A DNA stretch of 64,000 nt from Lyngbya sp. PCC 8106 (lineage in GTDB: Bacteria; Cyanobacteriota; Cyanobacteriia; Cyanobacteriales; Microcoleaceae), in assembly GCF_000169095.1 (NCBI RefSeq), contig NZ_AAVU01000002.1:124001-188000 (forward strand), given 5' to 3'. Shown here one piece after another: positions 8,547-16,891 of the stretch. Numbering within the stretch: the stretch's first letter is position 1; each line of letters opens with the position of its first letter. Under the pieces are notes generated by a model that worked only from the letters and a program-made list of their open reading frames with translations, was not told the origin of the DNA and ran no database searches. The position numbers and the translations under genes were made by a program.

Positions 8547-9113
8547 ATGGCAATTTTACAATTGGAAGACGGCATAACTTACACCCAAATCGAGGATATT
8601 TCTCGCCAACTAGAACCGTTAAATGTTCGTTTAAATCATTGGCCTGTTAGAGAAGATTCTGAATTTCAAGCGTTGTTAAATCAACCCGCTTTAAATGATG
8701 CCGAAAAAGAACAAGTTCTTCAGGGATTAGATCATTATTTTGAACAGTTAAAACAAACGGATGGTTATCAATCTCGAGATTTAATTGCGTTACATCCTGA
8801 TATTCCCAATCTTGATTCATTAATGACAAAGTTTGAAAGTTGTCACACTCATGCGGATGATGAAGTTCGTTATATTATTGAAGGGGAAGGGGTGTTTGGG
8901 TTTGTTTGTCCCGATGGTTCACAGATGGAATTAACCATTCAACCCGAAGAATATATTAATGTCCCGGCTGGAACAGAACATTGGTTTCATTTAACCGATA
9001 AAAAACGCATTAAAGCTGTGCGTTACTTTATCACTACAGCGGGTTGGGTTCCTGAATATACGGAAACAAAAATTCGCATAGATTCTCAAAAAAACTCGTT
9101 ATTAATCGGTTAA
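8547..9113 (+). CDS. mtnD: Acireductone dioxygenase
   Basis: 188-residue cupin. The metal ligands are visible as HTHADDE (His-x-His-x4-Glu, ~98-104) and the later His in GTEHWFHL (~140-147). In methionine salvage the enzyme oxidises the acireductone to 2-keto-4-methylthiobutyrate and formate (Fe form) or off-pathway products (Ni form). It is the first gene of a same-strand cluster with mtnW and mtnB, which supports the assignment strongly. Confidence 0.95.
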   Translation: MAILQLEDGITYTQIEDISRQLEPLNVRLNHWPVREDSEFQALLNQPALNDAEKEQVLQGLDHYFEQLKQTDGYQSRDLIALHPDIPNLDSLMTKFESCHTHADDEVRYIIEGEGVFGFVCPDGSQMELTIQPEEYINVPAGTEHWFHLTDKKRIKAVRYFITTAGWVPEYTETKIRIDSQKNSLLIG

Positions 9114-9175
9114 AATAATATCCTCCCTTCTCTCAAAGATTGGGGGATTATTTATTGATTTTTTTTAGAAAAAGA

Positions 9176-10339
9176 ATGACAATAGAAGTAGATTATCGTT
9201 TTCCTGCGGGTGTTGATGCGGAACGTCAAGCAAAAGTGATTGCGATTGGACAAACTGCCGGAACTTGGGATGCACGGTTTAGCCACCGGGAGGAAATTAT
9301 CCGATCGCATTTGGGCGAAGTGATCGGGATTCAACCCCATGAAAACGGCGATAATATTGCAACAGTTCGCTTTCCTGAAATCAACGTTGAAAATGATATT
9401 GCTAGCCTGCTGACGATGATTTTTGGGAAGTATTCAATGGCGGGTGTGGGTAAGGTTGTCGGATTACGTTTAGATGAAAATTATGGCAAGTTTCCCCGCT
9501 TTGGAATCCAGGGAATTAGAAAACTATTGAATGTCTTTGATCGCCCCTTAATTATGGCAATTTATAAGCCAGCTTTGGGGTTATCAGCAGCCGATCATGC
9601 TAATATTTTAGAACAGGTGGCTTTTGCCGGGTTGGATATCATTAAAGATGATGAAATTATGGCAGATTTAGATGTCGCCCCGACGTTGAAACGGTTAGAA
9701 GCTTGTTATCCGGTTTTAGAACGAGTCAAACAAGAAACCGGGCGAACCGTTTTGTATGCAGTGAATGTTACAGGTTCAGCCGAAAAATTAATAAAAAAAG
9801 CTAAAACTTTAGTTCAAAATGGGGCAAATGCTCTATTATTAAATGTACTCACTTATGGGTTTTCAGTGTTGGAAGCTTTAGCCGCAGATCCAGATATTAA
9901 TGTGCCGATTTTTGCTCATCCAGCTTTGGCGGGGGCGATGTGTGCTTCAGCAGATACGGGGTTAGCTTATTCAGTGGTTTTAGGAACATTAATGGCGCAT
10001 GGTGGGGCGGATGCGGTGCTTTATCCGGCGCATTATGGAAGTTTACCATTTGATGCGGTAGAAGAAGGTAGAATTAGAGATATTTTGCGATCGCGAAATG
10101 TTTTTCCGGTGCCTTCTGCGGGAATTCATCCGGGTATTGTTCCCCAAGCATTAAGAGATTATGGGAATGATGTGATTTTAAATGCGGGAACGGGAATTAT
10201 GGATCATCCAGAGAATCCGGGGGCGGGTGTAAAAGCCTTTTTTGAGGCGTTAGAGCGATATCAAAATCAACAATCTTTTGAGTTAGAAAAAGTGCCAACC
10301 GGAGCGTTACGTCAAGCCCTGGAAAAATGGGGAATTTAA
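9176..10339 (+). CDS. mtnW: RuBisCO-like protein, 2,3-diketo-5-methylthiopentyl-1-phosphate enolase
   Basis: A form IV RuBisCO-like protein of 387 residues from the ATG at 9176; a TTG twelve codons upstream is less likely. The Mg-binding KDDE stretch with the lysine that becomes carbamylated is kept at residues ~157-160 (LDIIKDDEIM), but loop-6 and other residues for CO2 fixation do not follow photosynthetic RuBisCO. The IYKPALGLSAADHA segment is typical of the YkrW/MtnW group. It should tautomerise the diketo intermediate of methionine salvage. The mtnD and mtnB neighbours on the same strand support this role over carbon fixation. Confidence 0.92.
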   Translation: MTIEVDYRFPAGVDAERQAKVIAIGQTAGTWDARFSHREEIIRSHLGEVIGIQPHENGDNIATVRFPEINVENDIASLLTMIFGKYSMAGVGKVVGLRLDENYGKFPRFGIQGIRKLLNVFDRPLIMAIYKPALGLSAADHANILEQVAFAGLDIIKDDEIMADLDVAPTLKRLEACYPVLERVKQETGRTVLYAVNVTGSAEKLIKKAKTLVQNGANALLLNVLTYGFSVLEALAADPDINVPIFAHPALAGAMCASADTGLAYSVVLGTLMAHGGADAVLYPAHYGSLPFDAVEEGRIRDILRSRNVFPVPSAGIHPGIVPQALRDYGNDVILNAGTGIMDHPENPGAGVKAFFEALERYQNQQSFELEKVPTGALRQALEKWGI

Positions 10340-10355
10340 TCAGATCAAAACAGAG

Positions 10356-10979
10356 ATGAATACCGATCCACGTCAAGATTTAATCACCGCTTCTCGTCAA
10401 TTTTATCAACTCGGTTGGATGGCGGGAACGGCAGGCAATTTGTCAGCTAGACTCGCTGATGGGAGTTTTTGGATTACGGCGAGTGGGAAACAAAAAGGCA
10501 AGTTAAGCGAAGAAGATTTTGTGAGAATTTCTCTGCAAGGAGAAGTGATAGAAAATCCCAATTTAGCTCATCGCCCCTCTGCTGAAACGAGTATTCATCA
10601 AGCCATTTATTCGCTATTTCCCGATGCAAATGCTTGTTATCATGTTCACTCTGTAGAAGCAAAACTGGTGACGAACTTTACCGAAGGCGATCACTTGAAT
10701 TTACCTCCAATTGAAATGTTAAAAGGTTTAGGGGTTTGGGAGGAACATCCGAAAGTGGTGATGCCCGTGTTTAAGAATCATTTAGATGTCTCTAAAATAG
10801 CAAAAGAAATTAGCCATCGCTTTAAACAATCAAAACCTGACGTTCCGGCGTTATTGATTAAAAATCATGGTGTTACGGTTTGGGCGAACTCGCCTGGGGA
10901 TGCCGAAAATTATATTGAGTTAACTGAATATATTTTCCGTTATCTTGTCGCAGCGCGTCAAGTCGGAGTTTCTCATTAA
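10356..10979 (+). CDS. mtnB: Methylthioribulose-1-phosphate dehydratase
   Basis: 207-residue class II aldolase-like zinc enzyme. Zinc ligands are seen in CYHVHSVEAKL (~93-103) and IKNHGVTVWANSPGDAENYIE (~168-188). The early GWMAGTAGNLSARL matches the family's phosphate-binding region. It dehydrates methylthioribulose-1-phosphate to the substrate of MtnW. It begins 16 bases after mtnW, so mtnD-mtnW-mtnB is probably one transcript. The mtnA, mtnN/P and mtnX/C steps are not encoded here. Confidence 0.93.
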   Translation: MNTDPRQDLITASRQFYQLGWMAGTAGNLSARLADGSFWITASGKQKGKLSEEDFVRISLQGEVIENPNLAHRPSAETSIHQAIYSLFPDANACYHVHSVEAKLVTNFTEGDHLNLPPIEMLKGLGVWEEHPKVVMPVFKNHLDVSKIAKEISHRFKQSKPDVPALLIKNHGVTVWANSPGDAENYIELTEYIFRYLVAARQVGVSH

Positions 10980-11224
10980 TCTCAATTTGCTCCTAAAATA
11001 AACTGCTCTAGCCCTGAAACCTGACTAAAGCAGCGCAACTATCTCAATGGAATTCAATGCTACTCACCCTGTTGTCAAAGATTTAACAATAGATTGTGAG
11101 CAGTCTACATGGTAGCACCTAGTTTGAGATCTGGCTATTTCTTTAGATAAATTTTACTTAAACATCAAAAATCCCGTTTTTTGAAAAAACCCAGTTTCGA
11201 TAAAGTTACCGAGTGTTTCAAGAA

Positions 11225-13765
11225 CTATCGAGCTTTAGAAACCTCCATAATGTCATCTAAAAGAGTTCCTGATTCTTCCAGCTTGCCAATATCGAGAATT
11301 GTCTTAATTACAGAGTCTGGGTTTAAACTAATTGAATCAATTCCCAACTCTACGAGGAAACGAGCAAATTCAGGATAATCACTCGGGGCTTGACCACAAA
11401 TTCCAATCTTGCGATCATATTTTTTCGCTGCTTTAATTGCAATTTTGACCATCCGACGCACTGCTTCATTCCGTTCATCAAAGAGATGAGCAACTAAGGC
11501 TGAATCTCGATCTAATCCTAATGTTAACTGAGTTAAATCATTAGAACCAATCGAAAATCCATCAAACACTTGAGCAAATTCATCGGCAAAAATAACGTTA
11601 CTAGGTAACTCACACATCACATAAACTTGTAAGCCATTTTCGCCTCGTTTTAAGCCATTTTTCTCCATCTCAGCTAACACTTTTCGACCCTCATCAGGAG
11701 TTCGACAGAAAGGAATCATTGGCACCACATTTGTCAATCCCATTTCATCTCGAACTCGCTTCAAAGCTTGACATTCAAGTGCGTAAGCTTCGCGATATTT
11801 CGGGTCATAATATCGAGATGCACCCCGCCAACCAATCATCGGGTTTTCTTCTTTCGGTTCAAACTGACGCCCCCCTAACAAATTGGCGTATTCATTACTC
11901 TTGAAGTCCGACATCCGCACAATCACAGGATTGGGATAAAACGCAGCCGCAATCATGCCAATACCATGCGCCAATTTATCTACAAAGAAATCGGGTTTAT
12001 AGTCGTAAATTTTGGTCAATTCAGCAACTTCTCGTTTGGTTAATTCATCTTCTAATTCATCGTAATGAATCAACGCTAATGGGTGGGCTTTAATATGGTT
12101 GGCGATAATAAATTCTAACCGGGCTAAACCCACACCATCGCAGGGAATAGACGCCAACCCAAAGGCTTCTTCAGGGTTTCCCACATTCATTAAAATTTGG
12201 GTTTTAGTTTGTGGTAAATTATCAAGTACGGTTTCTTCAACTTCAAACGGAACTAATCCTTGATAAACCCGACCTTCTTCGCCTTCTGCACAACAAACAG
12301 TAATATTTTCACCTGTTTTTACTACTTGTGTTGCATCGCCACAGCCCACAATTGCCGGAATTCCCATTTCTCGCGCAATAATTGCAGCGTGACAAGTTCG
12401 CCCGCCTTGGTTGGTTACAATTGCACTGGATCTTTTCATAATCGGTTCCCAGTCAGGGTCAGTTTTATTGGTTACTAAAACTTCTCCGGCTTGGAATTCA
12501 TCGATGCGATGAACATCTAAAATTACCCGTGCTTTTCCTTGACCAATCATTTCGCCAACGGCGCGACCCCGTGAGATAATTTCGCTTGTTCCTGTTAGTT
12601 TATAACTCCTTAAAATGCTGGCGGATTTTTGAGATTGTACGGTTTCCGGACGGGCTTGAACAATGAATAATTGATCGGTTAAACCGTCTTTTGCCCATTC
12701 AATATCCATCGGGGTATAAGTTCCCCGCACTTGTGAATAATGATTTTCAATGGTACAAGCCCAGTCTGCCAGTTGCAGAATTTCATCATCACTTAAGCAG
12801 TATCTTTCCCGTTCATAAACAGGAACAGAGACGTTTTTGGTCAGTTTGGAACCGCCAATATCGTACACCATTTTCATTTCTTTGGTGCCGAGACGTTTTT
12901 CGAGAATCGGGCGAAATCCTTGTTTTAATGTCGGTTTAAAAACAAAGTATTCATCGGGGTTAACGGCACCTTGAACGACGTTTTCACCTAAGCCATAAGC
13001 TGCGGTAACTAGGGCGGCATTTTTAAAGCCTGTTTCCGTATCAATGGAGAACATTACCCCAGAAGAAGCGAGGTCAGAACGCACCATTTTCTGTACGCCA
13101 ACCGACAAGGCAACGGTAAAATGATCGAAGTTTTTGATGGTACGATAAGAAATAGCCCGGTCAGTGAAAATTGATGCAAAACATTTATGACAAGATTCTA
13201 AAACAGCTTCTTCACCATAAACATTGAGGTAGGTTTCTTGTTGACCTGCAAAGCTAGCATCGGGTAAATCTTCTGCGGTTGCACTAGAACGAACTGCAAC
13301 ATCTACATCAGCAATATAACGTTTAGATTCTGCTGTATATTCGGGGCTAAATTGATCGGTAAATTCGGTTGATTTTGTATGATTTTTACAAAGTTGACGA
13401 TAAGCATTAATGATTGCTGTTTCGATTTCAGGTGGGAAAGGTGTATCGAGAATTAATGAACGGGCTTGTTTACCTCGTTTCCGTAAGTTTTTAACATCTT
13501 CTACGTCTAAATCTGCAAATAATTTGCGTAGTTTTATTTCCAATCCGGCTGATTCTATAAAGTGACGGTAAGCATAAGCGGTTGTGGCGAAACCAGTAGG
13601 AACGTTCACGCCTTTGGGACTAAGTTGTTGAATCATTTCTCCCAAAGATGCGTTTTTCCCGCCCACTAAGGGAATATCAGAAATTCTGACCTCTTCAAAC
13701 CAGAGAACAAATGCTTTTTCTTTGGGGGTTTCGGTCGATAGGGTCAATGGGGTTGTCGCAACCAT
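11225..13765 (-). CDS. ppsA: Phosphoenolpyruvate synthase (pyruvate, water dikinase)
   Basis: 846 residues from the ATG at 13765, which has GGAGG nine bases upstream; the in-frame TTG at 13780 is part of that ribosome-binding region. The order is typical: an N-terminal ATP-grasp domain (VGGKNASLGEM, then VAVRSSATAEDLPDASFAGQ), the swivelling phosphohistidine domain with GGRTCHAAIIAREMGIPAIVG, and the C-terminal PEP/pyruvate TIM barrel ending in GSNDLTQLTLGLDRDS and GICGQAPSDYPEF. It makes PEP from pyruvate and ATP, feeding gluconeogenesis and glycogen synthesis. It is divergent from the HxlR regulator. Confidence 0.95.
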   Translation of the reverse strand: MVATTPLTLSTETPKEKAFVLWFEEVRISDIPLVGGKNASLGEMIQQLSPKGVNVPTGFATTAYAYRHFIESAGLEIKLRKLFADLDVEDVKNLRKRGKQARSLILDTPFPPEIETAIINAYRQLCKNHTKSTEFTDQFSPEYTAESKRYIADVDVAVRSSATAEDLPDASFAGQQETYLNVYGEEAVLESCHKCFASIFTDRAISYRTIKNFDHFTVALSVGVQKMVRSDLASSGVMFSIDTETGFKNAALVTAAYGLGENVVQGAVNPDEYFVFKPTLKQGFRPILEKRLGTKEMKMVYDIGGSKLTKNVSVPVYERERYCLSDDEILQLADWACTIENHYSQVRGTYTPMDIEWAKDGLTDQLFIVQARPETVQSQKSASILRSYKLTGTSEIISRGRAVGEMIGQGKARVILDVHRIDEFQAGEVLVTNKTDPDWEPIMKRSSAIVTNQGGRTCHAAIIAREMGIPAIVGCGDATQVVKTGENITVCCAEGEEGRVYQGLVPFEVEETVLDNLPQTKTQILMNVGNPEEAFGLASIPCDGVGLARLEFIIANHIKAHPLALIHYDELEDELTKREVAELTKIYDYKPDFFVDKLAHGIGMIAAAFYPNPVIVRMSDFKSNEYANLLGGRQFEPKEENPMIGWRGASRYYDPKYREAYALECQALKRVRDEMGLTNVVPMIPFCRTPDEGRKVLAEMEKNGLKRGENGLQVYVMCELPSNVIFADEFAQVFDGFSIGSNDLTQLTLGLDRDSALVAHLFDERNEAVRRMVKIAIKAAKKYDRKIGICGQAPSDYPEFARFLVELGIDSISLNPDSVIKTILDIGKLEESGTLLDDIMEVSKAR

Positions 13766-14160
13766 ATTAAAGTCCTCCAAACTTTATAAATAGTCTCGTA
13801 CAAGTTCGATTTATTGTTTGAGTTTTAACGGTTTGTGCTTGAGAATGTCGTCACTATTCAATAACAGTCTAACTAACCGAGATGGGTTGATAAATATACA
13901 AATTTTATCGATCTCTGGTCAGCTATACTCAATTGAATTCTCTTGATTCTTCTATGTGCCTTCTCTTTTGTTGGATTTGGAGATTTGATTCTCCTCTACT
14001 CATAGAGTATTACTTTTGATATCATTTACAATATAGATACATTATTTTCCCTTAGTTACCAAAAGTAAAGAAATAGCGTCAATTCGTCCGTTGAGGGTAT
14101 TATTAAAAAAGATGAATCCTGGAGATGGAGACGTTTAATAAAAATTACTAATTTTTGCAA
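13766..14160. other. Divergent intergenic region, ppsA / hxlR
   Basis: 395 bases that must hold the promoters of ppsA (leftward) and of the HxlR regulator (rightward). Visible structure is limited to a wide inverted repeat of TTACTTTTG (14010-14018) and CAAAAGTAA (14060-14068). No small gene was seen. Confidence 0.6.
14056..14068. promoter_or_regulatory. Candidate HxlR operator (TTACCAAAAGTAA)
   Basis: A short dyad TTAC-N5-GTAA about 95 bases upstream of the hxlR start. Its right half is also the partner of an inverted TTACTTTTG copy 50 bases upstream. HxlR-family proteins (YodB, HypR) bind dyads rich in TAC/GTA, so autoregulation is plausible, but this is inference. Confidence 0.3.
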
Positions 14161-14562
14161 ATGAATATTAACAAATCTTGCAGCAATCACGATTCAAATC
14201 ATCCGAAACAACAATTTGATCAAAACTATCCGATTGAGTATACGATCGATCTGATCGGGAGTAAGTGGTCGATTGGTATTTTGCGAGAACTTTTAAATGG
14301 TAATCGCCGTACACATCAACTGACTAAAGCCTTACCGGGGATTAGCTCAAAAATCTTAACTTTGCGCTTGAGAACCCTAGAAAAGCATGGTATAATTCAA
14401 CGTAAGGTATATCCTGAGATTCCGCCTCACGTTGAATATTCTCTCACGGAAAAAGGGCGGGAACTGCAACCTGTGATCGCGATTCTTAAACAAGTTGGGC
14501 AGCGTTTACTCTCTCAAGAAGATGCTTTTTGCCCATTGAAAATGAATGCAAAAGTTACTTAG
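14161..14562 (+). CDS. HxlR-family winged-helix transcriptional regulator
   Basis: 133 residues from the ATG at 14161; a TTG two codons upstream is less likely. The HxlR domain covers residues ~20-120: IDLIGSKWSIGILRELLNGNRRTHQL, then the recognition helix GISSKILTLRLRTLEKHGIIQRKVY and the wing PPHVEYSLTEKGREL. Cys residues at ~6 (NKSCSNHD) and ~125 (AFCPLK) flank the domain, and several HxlR regulators sense thiol or quinone stress through cysteine. The target is not known; the divergent ppsA or an unlinked gene are options. Confidence 0.85.
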   Translation: MNINKSCSNHDSNHPKQQFDQNYPIEYTIDLIGSKWSIGILRELLNGNRRTHQLTKALPGISSKILTLRLRTLEKHGIIQRKVYPEIPPHVEYSLTEKGRELQPVIAILKQVGQRLLSQEDAFCPLKMNAKVT

Positions 14563-14598
14563 CAAAAAAAGCTGAAAATCTTAAAAGAGAGTTAATAA

Positions 14599-14637
14599 TC
14601 CCACTTTTTTAAAATAATCTAAGTCTAAAAAGTGGGA
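14599..14637. terminator. Stem-loop downstream of hxlR
   Basis: A perfect 11-bp inverted repeat (TCCCACTTTTT / AAAAAGTGGGA) with a 17-nt loop, 36 bases after the hxlR stop. The T- and A-rich arm parts could serve as terminator in either direction. It would end hxlR and, more remotely, face the convergent EEP gene. Confidence 0.45.
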
Positions 14638-14805
14638 ATAAACTTCTTTAATTTTCTCGGGTTCCATTTGGGTTCCCTGATAGCTATCTAAGCTTGACAT
14701 GGCATCCAGCTAACAGTTGAGAGCGTTGAACTTCAAACGTTATTTGAAACATTTTTGAGTTTATTGCATCTCTAGTTTCACAAAAATTAATGATTGAATC
14801 ACAAA

Positions 14806-15801
14806 TTAACGGAATCTAAATTTCATCACTACAGGCAAATGATCGGAAGCTAAAATGTCTGTCACGACTTGCCATTCTATTGCTTCAATTTTATTTTGAT
14901 TATAGAAGATATAATCAATAGTTCGATGAGGTTGATCAGAAGGATAAGTCCCATTTTCGGGATGATTTAGAGTTTTTGGGGGAAAAGCAGACTGAATTCC
15001 GGGTGTATTGAGAAATAGATTAATAGTGGGTTCTAGATTTATTTCTGAAGGCGGTTCGCTGTTAAAATCACCAATTAAAAGAACAGGATATTTTTGAGAA
15101 AAACTGAGAAAGAGTTCTAGTACAAATTGAGATTGTTTGAGGCGAGTGGGTTGATCAAAAGCTTCTAAATGAACATTAATTAAAATCAGAATATGGTTAG
15201 CAATTTTAATTCGGCTAACTTGGGCGAGTCTATCCAAATAAAACGCATTTTCATAAAAAGGCTTATTCGTAACTTGTTCTAACACAATGCGTTCATTTAA
15301 CTCTATCGGATATCGACTCAAAATGGCTTGTCCTGACAACATTTTACCAAAATGTGCATAAATAGGAAATGTTGGAAAAGGAACATAATTATTATCCCAA
15401 TTAATAGCAGTTGCTTGTACAGGAAACTTTAACGCCGTTGCTAACTCTTGAACTTGATTAACATCATAAGAACGTTGAGAGGCAAAATCTACTTCTTGCA
15501 AAGCAATAAAATCAGCATTGAACGGTTTTAAAGCTGCAATTGCTAGTTCTAAATTTTCATCGAATAACACTTTTTCCCGTTTGACTGCTTGATTATTCGT
15601 TAAACCCGAAAGATAACCAATATTATAAGTAATGACGGTATAGGTTTCTTTTGGTTTGCGTTGTAGTGGCAAATCAGAAGTTAAAATTTCCGCATATTTT
15701 GCTTGAGAATAACTCTTGGAACTTGCCCACCAATAGAAAAGAATAAAGCTAATCAAAAAAGTGGTAAAGATTAGCAACAAAAGCGTTATTAAGTCTGTCA
15801 T
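14806..15801 (-). CDS. Membrane-anchored endonuclease/exonuclease/phosphatase family protein
   Basis: 331 residues from the ATG at 15801 (MTDLITLLL), chosen because the longer frame begins with TTG inside the permease gene. One N-terminal membrane helix (~5-25) precedes an EEP domain with all landmarks: TYNIGYLSG, ADFIALQEVDF (catalytic Glu), INVHLEAFDQ, LLIGDFNSEPPSE and TIDYIFYN, and the terminal SDHLPVVMKF. Such proteins cleave phosphodiesters in nucleic acids, lipids or inositol phosphates; the substrate cannot be told. It starts 28 bases after the sugar permease, so the two are likely co-transcribed. Confidence 0.85.
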   Translation of the reverse strand: MTDLITLLLLIFTTFLISFILFYWWASSKSYSQAKYAEILTSDLPLQRKPKETYTVITYNIGYLSGLTNNQAVKREKVLFDENLELAIAALKPFNADFIALQEVDFASQRSYDVNQVQELATALKFPVQATAINWDNNYVPFPTFPIYAHFGKMLSGQAILSRYPIELNERIVLEQVTNKPFYENAFYLDRLAQVSRIKIANHILILINVHLEAFDQPTRLKQSQFVLELFLSFSQKYPVLLIGDFNSEPPSEINLEPTINLFLNTPGIQSAFPPKTLNHPENGTYPSDQPHRTIDYIFYNQNKIEAIEWQVVTDILASDHLPVVMKFRFR

Positions 15802-15829
15802 TGTTGTTAAGGGCAATTCATGGAAATGG

Positions 15830-16735
15830 TTATAAAGTTGGAGTATCACTAGAGGTAAATTGAGTAACAACTAATCGTAAAATCGATAATCCGAGAACAA
15901 TTAAAAACAACATTAATCCAATCGTACAAGCATAACCAATCTCTAAATTTTGAAACGCTTGTTCATAGAGATAATAGACAATTGTTTTGGAACTATTAAG
16001 CGGGCCACCTTGAGTCATAATATAAACTTCTTCAAATACTTTGGTCGCTGAAATTGCCGAAATAACCGCAACTAAAACAATATAAGGACGCATCAACGGA
16101 AGGGTAATATCCCAATGTTTTTGCCAACCCTCAGACCCCTCTAAACTTGCTGCTTCATATAATTCTACGGGAATAGATTGTAATCCGGCTAAATAAATAA
16201 CCATATAATATCCTAACCCTTTCCAAATCGTTACCGCCATCACACTAAACAAGGCTAAATTAGGGCTGGTTAACCAAGGAATCGTGGGTAATTTAGACTC
16301 AGGAAGAACAAAAGATAAACTGTATTGGAGGAGTTGATTGAGTAAACCTGTTTCTGAATATAACCATTTCCATGCTAATCCTGCGACAACCATTGAAATG
16401 ATAACCGGAACATAATAAGCGGTTCTAAACCAATTAATCCCCCGGATTTTTTGATTGACTAAAATCGCTAATCCTAACGGAAAAATTGCTAAAATTGGGA
16501 CAACAAAAGTAATATAAAGAAATGTATTTTTTATCGTTTGCCAAAATACCTCGTCACTCCACAACCGTTGAAAGTTTTTTAATCCTATCCATTCTGGAGG
16601 TTGCAATAAATCATAACTAAATAAACTTAGATAAAAAGCCTGTAACGCTGGCCAAAATACCGTTAAGCCCAATATCAAAAGGGCGGGAAGTAAAAATAAA
16701 TACGGTGTAAATTTTGGATTAATTTGTAGTTTCAT
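15830..16735 (-). CDS. ABC transporter permease, sugar type (MalF/UgpA-like)
   Basis: 301 residues from the ATG at 16735; the longer TTG start only adds a poor seven-residue leader. Six membrane helices are visible (YLFLLPALLILGLTVFWPAL, FLYITFVVPILAIFPLGLAIL, and so on). The cytoplasmic EAA loop EAASLEGSEGWQKHWDITLPLMRP that docks the ATPase is intact. The family moves sugars or glycerol phosphates with a second permease, a binding protein and an ATPase. None of these is next to it, so the partners must be elsewhere, as is common in cyanobacteria. Confidence 0.88.
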   Translation of the reverse strand: MKLQINPKFTPYLFLLPALLILGLTVFWPALQAFYLSLFSYDLLQPPEWIGLKNFQRLWSDEVFWQTIKNTFLYITFVVPILAIFPLGLAILVNQKIRGINWFRTAYYVPVIISMVVAGLAWKWLYSETGLLNQLLQYSLSFVLPESKLPTIPWLTSPNLALFSVMAVTIWKGLGYYMVIYLAGLQSIPVELYEAASLEGSEGWQKHWDITLPLMRPYIVLVAVISAISATKVFEEVYIMTQGGPLNSSKTIVYYLYEQAFQNLEIGYACTIGLMLFLIVLGLSILRLVVTQFTSSDTPTL

Positions 16736-16891
16736 CAATAGGTTTAAAAAAATCAAAAAGGATCATAATTCATTGAATATTGTTGGGGCGAATTCTACCC
16801 AAATTTATCTCTTTAAATAAACCCGCCTCTAGGAGAATTTTGAGGGTAGGGCGGGTATTAATAAATCTAGTCGAACTCACCTCTGCGGGAT

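Noticed and set aside
9140..9175. Longer start (TTG) for mtnW
   Set aside because: The 12 extra residues are unlike family N-termini; MTIEVDYRFPAG from the ATG at 9176 fits.
11160..11215. Terminator of ppsA (CCCGTTTTTTGAAAAAACCC)
   Set aside because: Only the A/T part pairs; the CCC ends do not complement each other, so no GC-rich stem forms.
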